From Hymenopus coronatus (lineage: Eukaryota > Arthropoda > Insecta > Mantodea > Hymenopodidae): a stretch of 64,000 nucleotides of DNA. A program made the position numbers and the translations under genes. The stretch lies in contig CM060899.1 of assembly GCA_030762935.1 (NCBI GenBank), positions 15,855,001-15,919,000 of the forward strand. Direction: 5' to 3'. The first letter of the stretch is position 1. Every line of letters starts with the position of its first letter. The notes under the pieces were generated by a model. That model was given only the letters and a program-made list of their open reading frames with translations, did not search any database and was not told the origin of the DNA. Shown here piece after piece: positions 9,480 through 21,425 of the stretch.

Positions 9480-12400
9480 CTCTACAGCCCTTGGTGAGCT
9501 TTGGCCTCCTGCACAATCCTCCTCCACATATCTCTATCTTCTGCTTTACTTTTCCTCCCTCTGATTCCAATCTTTCTTACGTCTTCCATCCCATCATCTA
9601 ACCATCTGGTTTCTGGTCTTCCTTTTTTTCTTCTAGCGTACAATCTTCCTTTCAATATTCTTTTTTAGCATTCTATCTTCTGTCATTCTTCCATCTTATT
9701 CTTTGTGCCTTTATAAATTTCACAATATTTTGCTGATTAATTAGTTCTTCTATCTCATAATTATATCTTATTCTCCATTGGTCTTTATCCTTTACAGGTC
9801 CAAAGATTCATCTAAATATTTTACTTTCAAATCTTTGTAGTATTTCTTCATCTACATTGCTTAGGGTCCAGGTTTCTGCAACATACGTTACTATTGGTCT
9901 TATTAATGTTTTATAGACCTTGTATTTTGTCCCTGTACTAGTGAGCCTGTTTTTTAATACATTTAAATTTGCAAAATAGGCTGCAATTCCACTTTGAATT
10001 CTTTCTTTTATGCAGTCGTTTAAATTATCATTATTTACAAGTGCTCCTAAATATCTAAATTTGGTAATTGCCCTCTGTGATGTAATGGTTACCATGTTGA
10101 CTGCATATACCCAAGGTCGTGGGTTCAAACCCGGCAAAGGACAATGGATTTTTTTGGGTGTAAACATCCTTAGCATGGCTTCCTTTGGAAGGGAAGTAAA
10201 GCCGTTGGTCCCATGTCATAGATCTAGCCGGATAGAGAGACCTCTGAGCAAAATTAAGCGGTCTTTCATACCCAGTATAAAATGGGACGTTGAGAACCGC
10301 AACAGTTAGAGAGCGTCCATAAGTAAAACAACATTTACATTTTTGTAAATTTGGATACCCCTTCAAATGTTTTGTTTCCAATTACTAGACTTGAAATTAT
10401 TCTTTTGCTTTTGTCTGCTGTCATTTTCAGGTATTTAGTTTGTTTTTTTTTCATTTACTTCTAATCCTATTTCTTTAGACCTTCTTTCTAATGCTTCATA
10501 AACTTCAACTAACATTTGTTTATCTCTTGCCATAATCAATATGTCATCTGACTAGACTTAAAAAATATTGTTCCTTTAGTATCTATTTTTTCTTCGCCTC
10601 TGTGCAGGGCTAGGTTGAATAGAGTCGTAGATAGTCTATCACCTTGTCTTACTCTTGTGTTATAATTAAAATCCGGACTTAATTTATTCATTACTTTCAC
10701 TTTGGCTTTTGTACTTTCCATTGTCACTTTCATTAGCCTTTTTATTAGCCTTTTTATTTTCGGTTGCACTTTAAAGCATTGTAAGGTGCTATAGAGAACT
10801 TCTTTGTCAATTGAGTCAAATGCATACTTAAATTCAATAAACAAAAAGCATAAATCTATGCCATGCTCATAAAATTTTTCCATTATTTGTCCTATTACAA
10901 ATATCTGGTCTATTGTGCTCTTGTCACTTCTAAATCCACATTGATACTCGCCTAATACATTTTCTACATATTTTAACTCTATTATTTAAAATTCTTGAAA
11001 ATATTTTATGTACTACATTTAGCAATGTAATTCCCCTATAATTATGACATTCCTCCATATTTCTATTATCAACTTATGTATTGCTTTCATAATTCCATTC
11101 CCACCATATTTAATTAGCTCAGCAATTATGTCATCTTCTCCTGGTGCTTCATTATTCTTCAGGCTCTGTATTGCTATTTTAACATCTCAAATATCTGGTT
11201 CTTCTTGTTCTTCTTCCAGTCTTTCTTCATTTCCATTTGCATTCTCTCCCATTTGCGTTCTCTCCTTGTTCCTGATTATTTATTGTTTGCTGTTTATTTA
11301 ACAATTCTTTGTAGTACTCAGCCCATCTTTCCTGTATATCTTTATCTTCTCCAAGAATATTACCTTCCTTGCTTAGACATTCTTTCATTTTATTCTGTTT
11401 CCCTTGTTTCGTTTTTGCTTTATTACCATATAGAATTTCTTTATCTCAATGTTTCTATTTCTTGGGTTCACATTTTCGAGTATTCTCTTTTCTTTTTCTT
11501 ACATGTGCTGTTAGCATCTCTTCTTCTTTGGCGATATTCTTCATAGTTATTTCTAGTTTCTTTCTGGAGCATTTTTTGCTAGCCATATTCTTTTTTTCTA
11601 TAGCTTGCTCACACTCTTTATCATACCATTCTGTTTCTTTCCATTTTCTTTTCACCTATACTTATTTTTGCTATCTCTTTTACTGCTCCTTTATCATCTT
11701 TGTTTTTTCTTTATCTTCTATTTTTTCTCTATCCCATTGTATATGTTTGTTCTCTTGAACTCTCTCCATTTTCTTTATTCTTATTCTCATTCTCACTTTA
11801 AACACAAAGTGATCCGCATCACAATTTGGGCCTCTACAGCTTCTTACATCTATAATTGATGATGTATTTTTAATTAGCACATGATCAATTTGATTTATTA
11901 TATCTGAGCTTGGCATTTTCCATGTTCCTTTATGTATTTCTTTGTGGGGGAAGCAGGTGCTTTTAATAATCATATTATTTCTAACTGTGAATTGTTCAAG
12001 TAATTATCATTTTCATTACTTATTTGATGTAATGTATGTTTTCCTGCCACTCCATTTAAATATTCTTCTTTCTCCACTTATGCATTAAAATCTCTTAATA
12101 TCACCAATGTATCATAAGTGCCTACTAAATTTCATGTATTTTCTAAGCTTTCATAAAACTCTTCCTTTTCTTTCTCTTCTGTAGATGGATAATATAGTTA
12201 TACTTCTGAATTTACCTTTGAGATGTATTTCATAGATTCGTTCACTAATTGATTTAAATTGTATTAGACTCTTTTTGGTTTCCTTTGAAATAATAAATCC
12301 TGTACCATTAAGTCCAGCTTTTTTAGGTCCACTATATAATACTGTATATTCTTTCTTATCTATTCTACCTTCCCCTGCCCATCTTATTTCTTGAAGCGCT

Positions 12401-12735
12401 ACCACATCTAATTTTATATTTTAGTACTTCATTTGCTATTTCTTTCATTTTCCCAGGTTTCAGCATTGTCCTTACCTTCCAGGTTGCCAACATTAAATCA
12501 TTCTGAGGCTTTTTTGCAGATTTCATACAATAGATTTTTTACAAGATTAGGTTGTTAACCTAATGCTTAACGCCCAACCTGGAGGACCAGGCTTCCTTAT
12601 TTATTTATGTCCCCAGGAAGCAGGGTAGTCCAGTTATAGCACTGAACACCAGGTAGCTCAGGCACCTCGGAGGTGCTACTCCCTGTACTCACCAAGGTGA
12701 GCCCCTGAGGGCACAGATATCCATTACCTGCTTCT
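9480..12735 (-). mobile_element. RTE-type LINE, decayed, split by a SINE
   Basis: Minus-strand pieces appear in the order of an RTE ORF2. Near 12500-12150 is endonuclease (ATWKVRTMLKPGKM, then VVALQEIRWAGEGRIDKKEY, then GTGFIISKETKK). Near 11970-11800 is the endonuclease end (HKEIHKGTW, then NQIDHVLI, then DADHFVFKVRMRI). Reverse transcriptase follows at 10880-10600 (FIEFKYAFDSID, TRVRQGDRLSTTLFNLAL), and the thumb at 10056-9810 (KFRYLGALVNNDNLND). The C-terminus ends near 9482. The region 12540-12735 reads like its 5' UTR. Frameshifts and stops are frequent, so it is dead. Plus-strand open frames at 11.0-11.9 kb are shadows of this AT-rich gene. Confidence 0.85.
10067..10345 (+). repeat. SINE family 1 inserted in the RTE ORF2
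   Basis: Full SINE with A box (tgatgtaatgg) and B box (gggttcaaaccc). It is flanked by the target-site duplication taaatttggta (10056-10066) and taaatttgga (10346-10355). Removing it rejoins the RTE frame: VIGNKTFEGVSKF on one side and KFRYLGALV on the other overlap by the duplicated KF codons. Confidence 0.9.
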
Positions 12736-13175
12736 ATTAGATTTGTTGAAAAAAACATTTTGCTATGAATATATTTTCTTGTCAATATAATGATACAGAA
12801 ATTGCTTTAAAGACTACTTTAAATAAATTAATAAATAATGAAAATTATAATTAAATAAACTATGAAAGCAAATCTTAAATGGATACAATTGCAGTTCATG
12901 TAACCAACATGAAAAAACATGCCTCAAATTTCAGAGAGGCTTTACTATTTACTTGTTCATTTGAATGATTTTCTTATATATGGATTAGCAAAGTTGCTTC
13001 AGTAATGATAGGCAATAATGCATGAAATGAAAGAAAGTATAGCTGCAGTTGACTAAATGTTGCTTATTTGTGACTAAATATCATTAGTAAATAGAGATTC
13101 TATTTCAAATTTAATTCTCTATATTATATTCCCATTTTATTGTACTTAATAATGCTAAACATATAAACATTTCAG
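12736..13175. other. Intron end before the finger exon
   Basis: AT-rich, no coding signal. It ends with a plausible acceptor (aaacatttcag, AG at 13174-13175). Confidence 0.6.
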
Positions 13176-14523
13176 ATTATGCACAACAGCTGTTTCTGGT
13201 AATAACAGTGATATGTTACCATTGTCCACTACTAAAATCTCAGAAAGACATGCATGGTTCTATAATGGAAAGGATCATCCTGACTATGAAAGTAAGGTAA
13301 ATGATGTCACAGAAACACCAACTGTAGAAGGGCTTTCTCATTCAGAAGAATCTGGTAAGTCTACTGATGAAGGAAAGGTGTACAGCAAGACTTTGTACTT
13401 GAAACAAAAGAATTTGATGCATAACAGTAGGAGGCCACATAAGTGTAACATTTGCAAGAAGAGATTTACTCGGTTGTCACATTTGAAAATACATAACTTG
13501 ATTCATGAGGGTAAGAGGCCACATCAATGTGCAACTTGTGGTAAGAGATTTACTCGATTATCAGAACTGAAAAAACATAATTTGATTCATGAGGGTAAGA
13601 AGCCACACCAATGTGTAACTTGTGATAAGAGGTTTACTCTCTTGTCACATTTGAAATCACATAATTTAGTTCATGAGGGTAGAAAGCCATATCAGTGTAG
13701 ATGCTGTCATAAGAGCTTTACCTGTTTATCAAACTTAAAAGTGCATAATTTGATTCACGAGGGTAAGAAGCCACACCAATGTGTAATTTGTGATAAGAGA
13801 TTTACTCTATTATCATATTTGAAAAAACATAATTTGATCCATGAGGGTAACAAGTCACACCAATGTGCAACTTGTGATAAGAGATTTACTAAGTTGTCAC
13901 ATTTGAAAGTACATAACTTGATTCATGAGGGTAAGAGGCCACACAAATGTGCAACTTGTGATAAGAGGTTTACTCAGTTAGCACATTTGAAATCACATAA
14001 TTTGATTCATGAAGGTAAAAAGCCACACAAATGTGCAACTTGTGGTAAGACATTTACTCGATTATCAGGATTGAAAAAACATAATTTGATTCATGAAGGT
14101 AAGAAGCCACACCAATGTGTAACTTGCAATAAGGGGTTTACTCAATTGTCAAATTTGAAATCTCATAATTTGATTCACGAGAGTAAGAAATCACACCAAT
14201 GTGCAACTTGCGATAAAAGATTTGCTCGATTGTCATATTTGAAATCACATAACTTGATTCATGAGGGTAAGAGGCCATACCAATGTGTAACTTGTGATAA
14301 GAGATTTACTCAATTAAAATGTTTGAAACAACATAATTTGTATCATGAGGGTAACAAGTCACACCAATGTGCAACTTGTAATAAGAGATTTATTCAGCTG
14401 TCACATTTAAAAGCACATAGCTTGATTCATGAGGGTAAGAAGCCACACAAATGTGCAACTTGTGATAAGAGGTTTACTCAGTTGTCATATTTGAAAAGAC
14501 ATAATTTGAAGTGCAAAATTTGA
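13176..14523 (+). CDS. C2H2 zinc-finger gene, 13-finger terminal exon
   Basis: This terminal coding exon follows an acceptor AG at 13174-13175 and ends at TGA (14521-14523). With the exons at 1250-1708 and 5145-5176 it gives a protein of 612 residues. After about 80 residues of linker come 13 tandem C2H2 fingers of 28 residues. Each is of the type CxxC-(12)-H-x3-H with the repeated core KRFTxLSxLKxHNLIH and linkers EGKKPH, EGKRPH or EGNKSH instead of the common TGEKP. The last finger ends HNLKC, so its fourth ligand would be Cys. Differences concentrate at helix positions -1, 3 and 6, the usual base-contacting residues, which implies a sequence-specific DNA-binding protein. I do not recognise a named orthologue. 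Confidence 0.93.
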
Positions 14524-14655
14524 GAACAAAAGGCTGTGTTATACAATGCATTCTTTGAAGCAGCGCATATGTATATTTTAAAGATATAACAATGTTGTAA
14601 GTTGAAACTAAGCACCCATGATATTCAATCTTGGCTTCATTGTGTATTTGATATT

Positions 14656-14945
14656 ATCACTGACAGGTTGAGGGTTGCAAGGATATTTGTATTGGTTCGG
14701 ACATTTTTATGGACACTTCTTTATTTCAGGTCAAAATTACAAACATTTATATATTTCAACATTTCTTAGTCTTGCGAGAATTGTAGAAGCAAATATTCTA
14801 CAGGAATAATGTGGGTAACCACTTCCTGTAACAATCCGTGTGGAATTTTCTATATCAGCTTCCTGGTATATATGTGCACATCATCGCTGGGAACTCTGAT
14901 CTGTGTACATCATTCAGGATGCTCTAGAATCATTTTGTAAGGTCT
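14656..14945 (+). repeat. Partial 5' LTR-like copy
   Basis: About 290 bp closely matching 17219-17500 in the same orientation (shared blocks include actgacaggttga, caggaataatgtgggtaacc and catcgctgggaactctgatct). The match stops at ttttgtaaggtct, so only the first part of the LTR is kept, without the promoter part seen in the downstream copy. Confidence 0.65.
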
Positions 14946-17214
14946 TTGTTTCAGGAAAGCTGTCCAAATTCTCAACGAACTATACACCTACCGGATCTGC
15001 CTTCTGTGCCACTGTAATATTACAACCTCTTATTATCTACTTACACTGTTGGGCAATGTTTTTTGATAGGAAACCAACTGTAGTAATTCAACAATTAATC
15101 CCGGCATCTTAGTCATCCATCGCTACCACTACACTTCCAGCATACCATGGCCGCTTACCCAACTTAAACATCACTAGCAGAATGTTACAATTCTTGGCAT
15201 TCACAGGATCATTGCGCTAATACTATTATGTCCTTAATTGGGGTACTATTAAAAATATTTTGTTAATCGCCTACTATGGTTGGCCTAAACCAATTGGGTT
15301 TCACCCCATTTGTTGGAGTAATATTCAGCCTTGGTCCGCTAACCTCTCTGCCCATAGCCCTCCTTCCTCTGTAATCTCCAGATCACGGCAGGGGTATGAT
15401 GATGTTGTTCCCCCGGTGGTTGCCCTTCTGCCACCTACTCCTGAGAATATATGCTCTCCTGTACTCTTGTATGAACTTCTCCAGTCTGGGAGGAGTACTT
15501 ATTCCTTTCCTCGACCAGTGGATTAAACTTATGTTCGTCTTCGCCCGGTGGATTTGGCCTGTGCCAATATTCCTATGTCACAGGTGTGACTTTGGTCCTC
15601 CATGGGATTGTGCTGTGACCCATCATGTTTATTGTTTTATTATCTGATGTACTAGCTTTCTTGTGAGCCAGGTTGTTAGGGAAAGGCATCTGTGAGAGGG
15701 TTGATTTCGTGCTACAAAAATACATTTCGTTGTGATGTTCGGCCTTGTCTGTTTTTTTTTTGTTGTTGTTCTTTTTTTTATGCAGTTTCACCTGCCTCAG
15801 GGATGCCTCTCCTCATTTCTATGATCGCACACTATTGTTTGTATATCAGTATTCTAATATGATCTGTATTTATTATTATTGATTTCAAATCACTTTAGGT
15901 TTGGCTTTAAATATTGTGTAAACACTTATGTATTAGTATTGTTTACTGAGTATTCTAAATGTCAAATCTTTTTTTCTGCATGTTTGTTTGTTATTGCAGT
16001 ATCAGATTATTATGATTTTTCCAGCATACTGAATTACCACATGTTTTTATGTAGTTACCTACTCATAGGTTAGTATAAAGTTTTCGAAACTTTGAAAGTG
16101 TAATATTTTATGATTACTCGTTATAGGCTTCCATATTAGTAGTACACTTGCCTTCTTATGTTAGGAAATGAATGTTATTTTTTTTTTTAAACCATACCTT
16201 ATTATTCACATTTATACCAATATTGTTCCACGTCACCTACCATTGTACCTTTCCCATCCTTCTGTTAACCCATGGTTTGTCCCCTATTTTGATACTTCCG
16301 TTCTCTATGTCTACCTTCGTCTCCTGTCCTTTCGTATAATTTCTTCCCTTCTTTCTTGATATTTTGTTTGATATCTTTTAATTATTTCCCTTGTTTGTTC
16401 TGTTGCACGGCTGGGAATGCCTTCTGACATGCCTGGAGCGCAGCATGCCCCACCAAACCCACAGGACGATTCCCATGGCACCTGTTTTGCCGAGTTGTAT
16501 GGGAAATCCCACTTAAGAGTTCATTATTGCTCAAGGATACTCCTTTGACTGTGAGCTATATGGTCCCTTGAATCCTCCTTATGGAGACCGACTTTTTTTC
16601 CTTACTGCACCATGCTTTGGAGATGGGGTGCATTGTGGCATATGCCTCATCTATAGGGGCATCATCGGTTTTGTTTCTGTGTGGGGTTTCCCGGGGTCAC
16701 CATTCTTCTTATCTCCAGTCATGATCAACCTGTAGGTATTTCGAGAACTTGGCTAAGTGTGAGAGTCAATGCTTGATGGGTGCATTTCAAGGTGTGAACT
16801 TAGTAGACAGACTCTACTTGGACGTGTGCTGGGTGTGTCGGAACTTTTGTGTGCAGTTCTCGCCCCCTCCTGTGTCATTTATGTTCTCCCCTATTCCTCT
16901 TTTTGCAGACAGACCATTTTCCTTCCCCTCTTATTCCAAGTTTGTCTTTCTTCCTTACTGTCCTCTCTGATGTAGTTCTTCGAGGTCTTACCTTCCCTTT
17001 TCTAATCCCCAGTTATTCTTTTTCCTGGGCTTTCATTCAGTGTTATTTTTGTTTGTTTTTTTTGGACTAAGATCCCTATGTTACCTTGCCTGATTTGTAT
17101 TTGTGAAATCACATGTATGTATTTTTACATTGCACCTTCAGCACTTTTTTGTATTGTTGTATTATGTTTTCTTTTATGGTTGCTGAGGACGACAAGTCTT
17201 TGTGGAGGGAGACA
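14946..17214 (+). mobile_element. Decayed interior of an LTR retroelement
   Basis: This stretch lies between two directly repeated LTR-like blocks and ends in a purine-rich tract (gtggagggagaca, about 17201-17213), as expected for second-strand priming just before a 3' LTR. I see no convincing gag or pol motif: open frames here are short and pyrimidine-rich and look like chance. It may be the 3' end of an element with pol lost. The class (for example gypsy-like) cannot be settled. Confidence 0.45.
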
Positions 17215-17870
17215 TGTCACTGACAGGTTGACGGTTGCAAGGATATTTGTATTAATTCAGACATTATTTCATGGACACTTCATTTTTTCAGTTAAAAATT
17301 ACACATTTCTGTAACATTTATATATTTCAACGTTTCTTAGTCTTGTGATAATTGTAGAAGGAAATATTCTACAGGAATAATGTGGGTAACCACTTCCTGT
17401 AACAATCCCCATAGCTTTTTCTATGACATCAGCACACCATCGCTGGGAACTCTGATCTGGGTACTTCATTCAGGATGTTCTAGTACTATTTTGTAAGGTC
17501 TGTCTTGATTGGCTGGTACAATTCAAACTTAGGGCATCAGTATAGTAAATAGGGATAAGATGATGGCAGAATTTTTCAGTCCCGCCTAGACAATGGTTTT
17601 CTATATAAGCAGCCATAAACCTGACCACGCTCTCTTATTGTTCATTAATCTTGAAGCCATCACCCAAGGCCAGTGCAACCCTCATCTGACTCGTGGCATC
17701 GCTCCAAGGTAAGCCCCATATGGGGTAGACTCTAAATTATATACTCACTCATATTAGGATAAGGAATAAATGGACCATTCATGGGTAATGTGAGTTGCCT
17801 CTACCTTCTTGTTCCTTAGCAGATTAGTTATACCTCCCTGTCATCCCCAGTAGGGTGACAATATAATTTC
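17215..17870 (+). repeat. 3' LTR of the decayed retroelement
   Basis: It starts with TG right after the purine tract (tgtcactgacagg) and shares about 290 bp with the block at 14656. Beyond the shared part it has a TATA-like ctatataagcagcc near 17620, followed by a plausible leader. The 3' boundary is approximate because the other copy lacks this part. Confidence 0.5.
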
Positions 17871-19074
17871 AGGTATAAGGCTAAACTTGTCAAATTAATG
17901 CCTTTTCATTGTTTCTCTTACAATTTCTGCTGTATTGTCTGAAAACTGTAAGTGTTCAACTGTAAGGAATGCTTTTTGTGAATGTTCAACAGAGTACTGT
18001 TATGTACAAATCTCAGAGAAGCATGAAATAAAGAAGATATTTAACTCAAATTTGTTAATAACACCAGTGGTAGAATTAAAAAGCTACTGTAGAATAAAGA
18101 ATTCCTCTGCTTTTTTTAAAAACATTTAATGATACAACATACATGCATAATTTACATAAATTAGAGACAAGTAAGTTTTAATTGGGGTTTTGAAAATGTT
18201 TAAAATTTCAATATTTTTCATGATTTGATTATTATATCTTCAGCTCTTTTCTTTTTGACTACTTTATCTTTATTAACATGTCTATGGTTACTGGAAACAA
18301 GTAGCGATTTGTTTGTAGCATATGTTCTGTTTGTTAGAAACAAACCAATTTTGTTATAGAATCATTTGGCAAACATTTCTCTAATTTAAGTGAACAGAAT
18401 GGATTGCTTTACCTGGAGCAGTGTATAAGTGTGCATCATTGATGTTTACTGCTATGTAAGCGATTAATATGTTGTAATCTGATGCAATTATAGAAATTCA
18501 AGAATTTTGTTCCTTCTTGGGCCTTAAAATGTTTTACATATTGTGGGTTTTCCAAATTTCAAGATGCATTACTTTAAAACAACAATGTATTCCAAACAAT
18601 TTTTTTTGTGCCAAAGTGTTTTCTTGGGTTTCAATACCTAAATGCTTTGTCTTTCGTGACATCTTTTTGATATTTTCTTTCTTACAATTACATGAAAGAA
18701 TATGGCATTTTAAGGCTAGCATATGGAAACCAATTGTTAAACATCTGGTTGTCGCTATTCTCTTTGCATTTATAACAAAATGTGTAACTTTCTGCAGATG
18801 TTTATGTTGATTAAAATGAAATGTATCATAGTAAAATAGACTTTTGCAAGATTTGTTCATATAGTCACTAATAAATGATAGAGGATTAAGAAAGTCATGT
18901 AAATGTAACGCATCAGATTTATTTTGTTGCGGTCAAAAACATCATGGAATTTTGAAGTTTTCACACAGCAACCGATTAATCTATCACCTCAGCCTGCTGC
19001 AAATTTCTTGAATCTCTTAGAAAGTAAGTAAATGAGTAACTAAAGTTTATATATATTAAGTAAATAAAGATTTA
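17871..19074. other. No gene recognised
   Basis: AT-rich sequence without a supportable frame. A possible 55-nt exon (18969-19023), with an acceptor ttttcacacag and donor gtaagt, is noted separately under findings. Confidence 0.45.
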
Positions 19075-21388
19075 TCACCTAAGAGGAGAGCTCTGCAAAG
19101 AAATTTGGTGCAAAAAATGAAAGAAGCAAGAGCCCAGGGAAGAAGAGCTTATATTACAAATTTTCAGTTGTGGATTGGCGGAGAAAAGACATCGCATCTG
19201 TACAAGAAGGAGCTAAGAGAACCACAATCAGGCACAGAGGAAATTACTCAGCAGATATCCACGCCACGTTTAGGAAGCAGGACAGGAAGACCAAAGTCCA
19301 AGCAAAAAGGAATGGATGTGGGTGAAGATGGGAAAAGAGTGTGTTTAAACCAAAATTCATCTGTCAGCACGAATATGAGACTAGCATATGCAGATAGGAC
19401 ATCATCTAACATCCTTAGGAGAGAAGCAACAGCTGATGAAGTAATGACTTCAACCGAGGAAGCAACAGGAGGAGGAGCCACTGGAGTGACGTCACCGAGA
19501 AGAGGGGAAGTAATAGCAGCACTTAATTTGGCTTTGAAGGGAAAGAAGGCATAGCAGAGTAGCGGGAAGAATGCAGAAGGGGAAGAAGACAGCATTATAT
19601 CATCCGAACATGGCAATATTCCAGTTTTAGACAGAAATAAAGCGGTTCCTCCCAGAGACGGGATACAATTAAGGAGTAAAAGAACACTAGAAACATTTAG
19701 ATTTAGATCAGGCTCACAATAGGGAAGGGAGAATATAAGGAGGCTTGGATTCTGGAATTATGAGGGAATTAAAAACAAAATATATGCGTGGAGTTTAAAT
19801 CAATTATTGACCAAACTTGACTATCTTGCAGTAGCTGAAACATGGCTAAAAGAGGACCAGGTTTACATAAAGGATTTTGATTTTGTAGGGATAAAAGGAG
19901 ATAGGGTAGCAAGAAAGGGGAGGGCATCTGGAGGCATAGGCTTTTTTATAAGGAAGACGTTAAGTAAAGGAGTTATAGAAACTTGGTCTAGGAGAAAAGA
20001 AATACTATGGATTGTATTAGAGGAGAAACAAATAGTTGAAAATGTTATATGTATAGGTATAGTACACAATCTTCCTCTTCTTTCGCGATTTCATAATCCA
20101 GACCTCCTTAAACACCTAGAGATAGAAATAGAAAATTTAAAGGAGAGATATGTTAATTCTGAGGTTATATTAATGGGAGATTTTAACATTAGGATTGGCG
20201 AAAATGATTTTATTGGAGGGAATAGCTGGATGAGTAATGATATATTGTAGAAACCTGAGAAGATTAGAAACAGCAAGGATAAGATAGTTGATAAAAGGTA
20301 TATGAAATTCATAGAATTCTCTGAATTGATTGCCTTTAATATTTTGAATGGGAAATATGGAGAAGATGTGAATGGAGAGTATACATATGTTAGTACTAAT
20401 GGGCAAACTGTGATTGATTTTGTATTATGGCCGATTAATTTGGGGCATATTTTAAATAATTTTAAGATAGTAAATTTAAGTTCCAACTGAGGACATTTTC
20501 CATTGATAGTAGACATAAAAATATACACAGAGCAAACGGTCTATAATTTAAGGGAGGGAAAATGTAACATCGAAGAATACAGTAGATACAAATGGAAGGA
20601 AGAGTACTGCAATAACTTTAGGCAGACACTAAATTCTAACTATGGCCAGATATGTCAGTGTGGAATAAGTTTTATGATAAAAGAACAAGAAATTGAAAGT
20701 GCTATGAATATTTTAAATATCATTATGCTATGGGCTGGGGAGGAAATGAAAATAAGAAAGAAGGTTTACAAAAGAGATGAGGACTGATTTGATGAACTAA
20801 AAGACAAGTCAAACAGCTGTTCATAAAGTGGACAGAATTAGGATACATAGAATTAAAGAAAGAGAGTATGCAAGGGAGGGATTTATATAATTCATTACTA
20901 GAACAAAAGAAAATAAGCTGGATAAAAAAATATGAAAGTAATTTGATATAAGTCCTAAATGAAAATAATGCAAATGAGGTATGAAAGGTTATGAAATCAA
21001 TGAATAATAAATATGTAACAAAACCCAGCATACAACCAGGAGAATGGATGGAATATTTTAAAAAATTGTAGAAATGAAATAGGAAATTGGGGAATAGATA
21101 ATAACTATGTAGATATACTCGATATACTAAGAAGTGAAAAAACAATTCAGCAGGTGAAATTATGAAGAGAAATAAAGCAACTGGAATAGATGGAATCCTG
21201 ACAGAGTTCCTTAAGGAATGGTGCACTGAAATAAATAGAGTTAAGATTCTAATAGACTTATTTAACACAAAGTGAAGGGTTATATACCAGAAAAGTGGAG
21301 GAAAGCAACCATACATCCAATATGCAAAGGCAAGGGTAGTGTTGACGAACCAAGCAACTATAGAGGCATTGCATTACTATCAGGCACA
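19075..21388 (+). mobile_element. LINE, 5' part (ORF1 and endonuclease), clade not assigned
   Basis: ORF1 remains at about 19078-19554 with a segment like KMKEARAQGRRAYI, then a gap with stops. The endonuclease follows: LDYLAVAETWLKEDQ, then GGIGFFIRK, then VILMGDFNIRIGEND (19807-20250), then FVLWPINLGHI and HFPLIVDI. At 21170-21388 reverse transcriptase begins with MKRNKATGIDGILTEFLKEW and the GIALLSGT motif. There the element is cut by a CR1-like LINE and resumes at 25617. Stops and frameshifts are frequent. The clade is unclear to me. Confidence 0.8.
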
Positions 21389-21425
21389 TCCAATTCTGCC
21401 TTTCTTCTTAACACACACAATGAAC

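Noticed and set aside
11044..11859. Several overlapping plus-strand open frames rich in Phe, Leu and Ser
   Set aside because: They are antisense shadows of the minus-strand RTE ORF2, which has clear endonuclease and reverse-transcriptase motifs.
15260..17070. Pyrimidine-rich open frames that might be membrane proteins
   Set aside because: Hydrophobic content follows from T/C-rich composition between two LTR-like repeats. No start context, signal or conserved motif.
20091..21316. Minus-strand frames up to 197 codons opposite a LINE
   Set aside because: They mirror the A-rich sense strand of the LINE endonuclease and linker, a common artefact.
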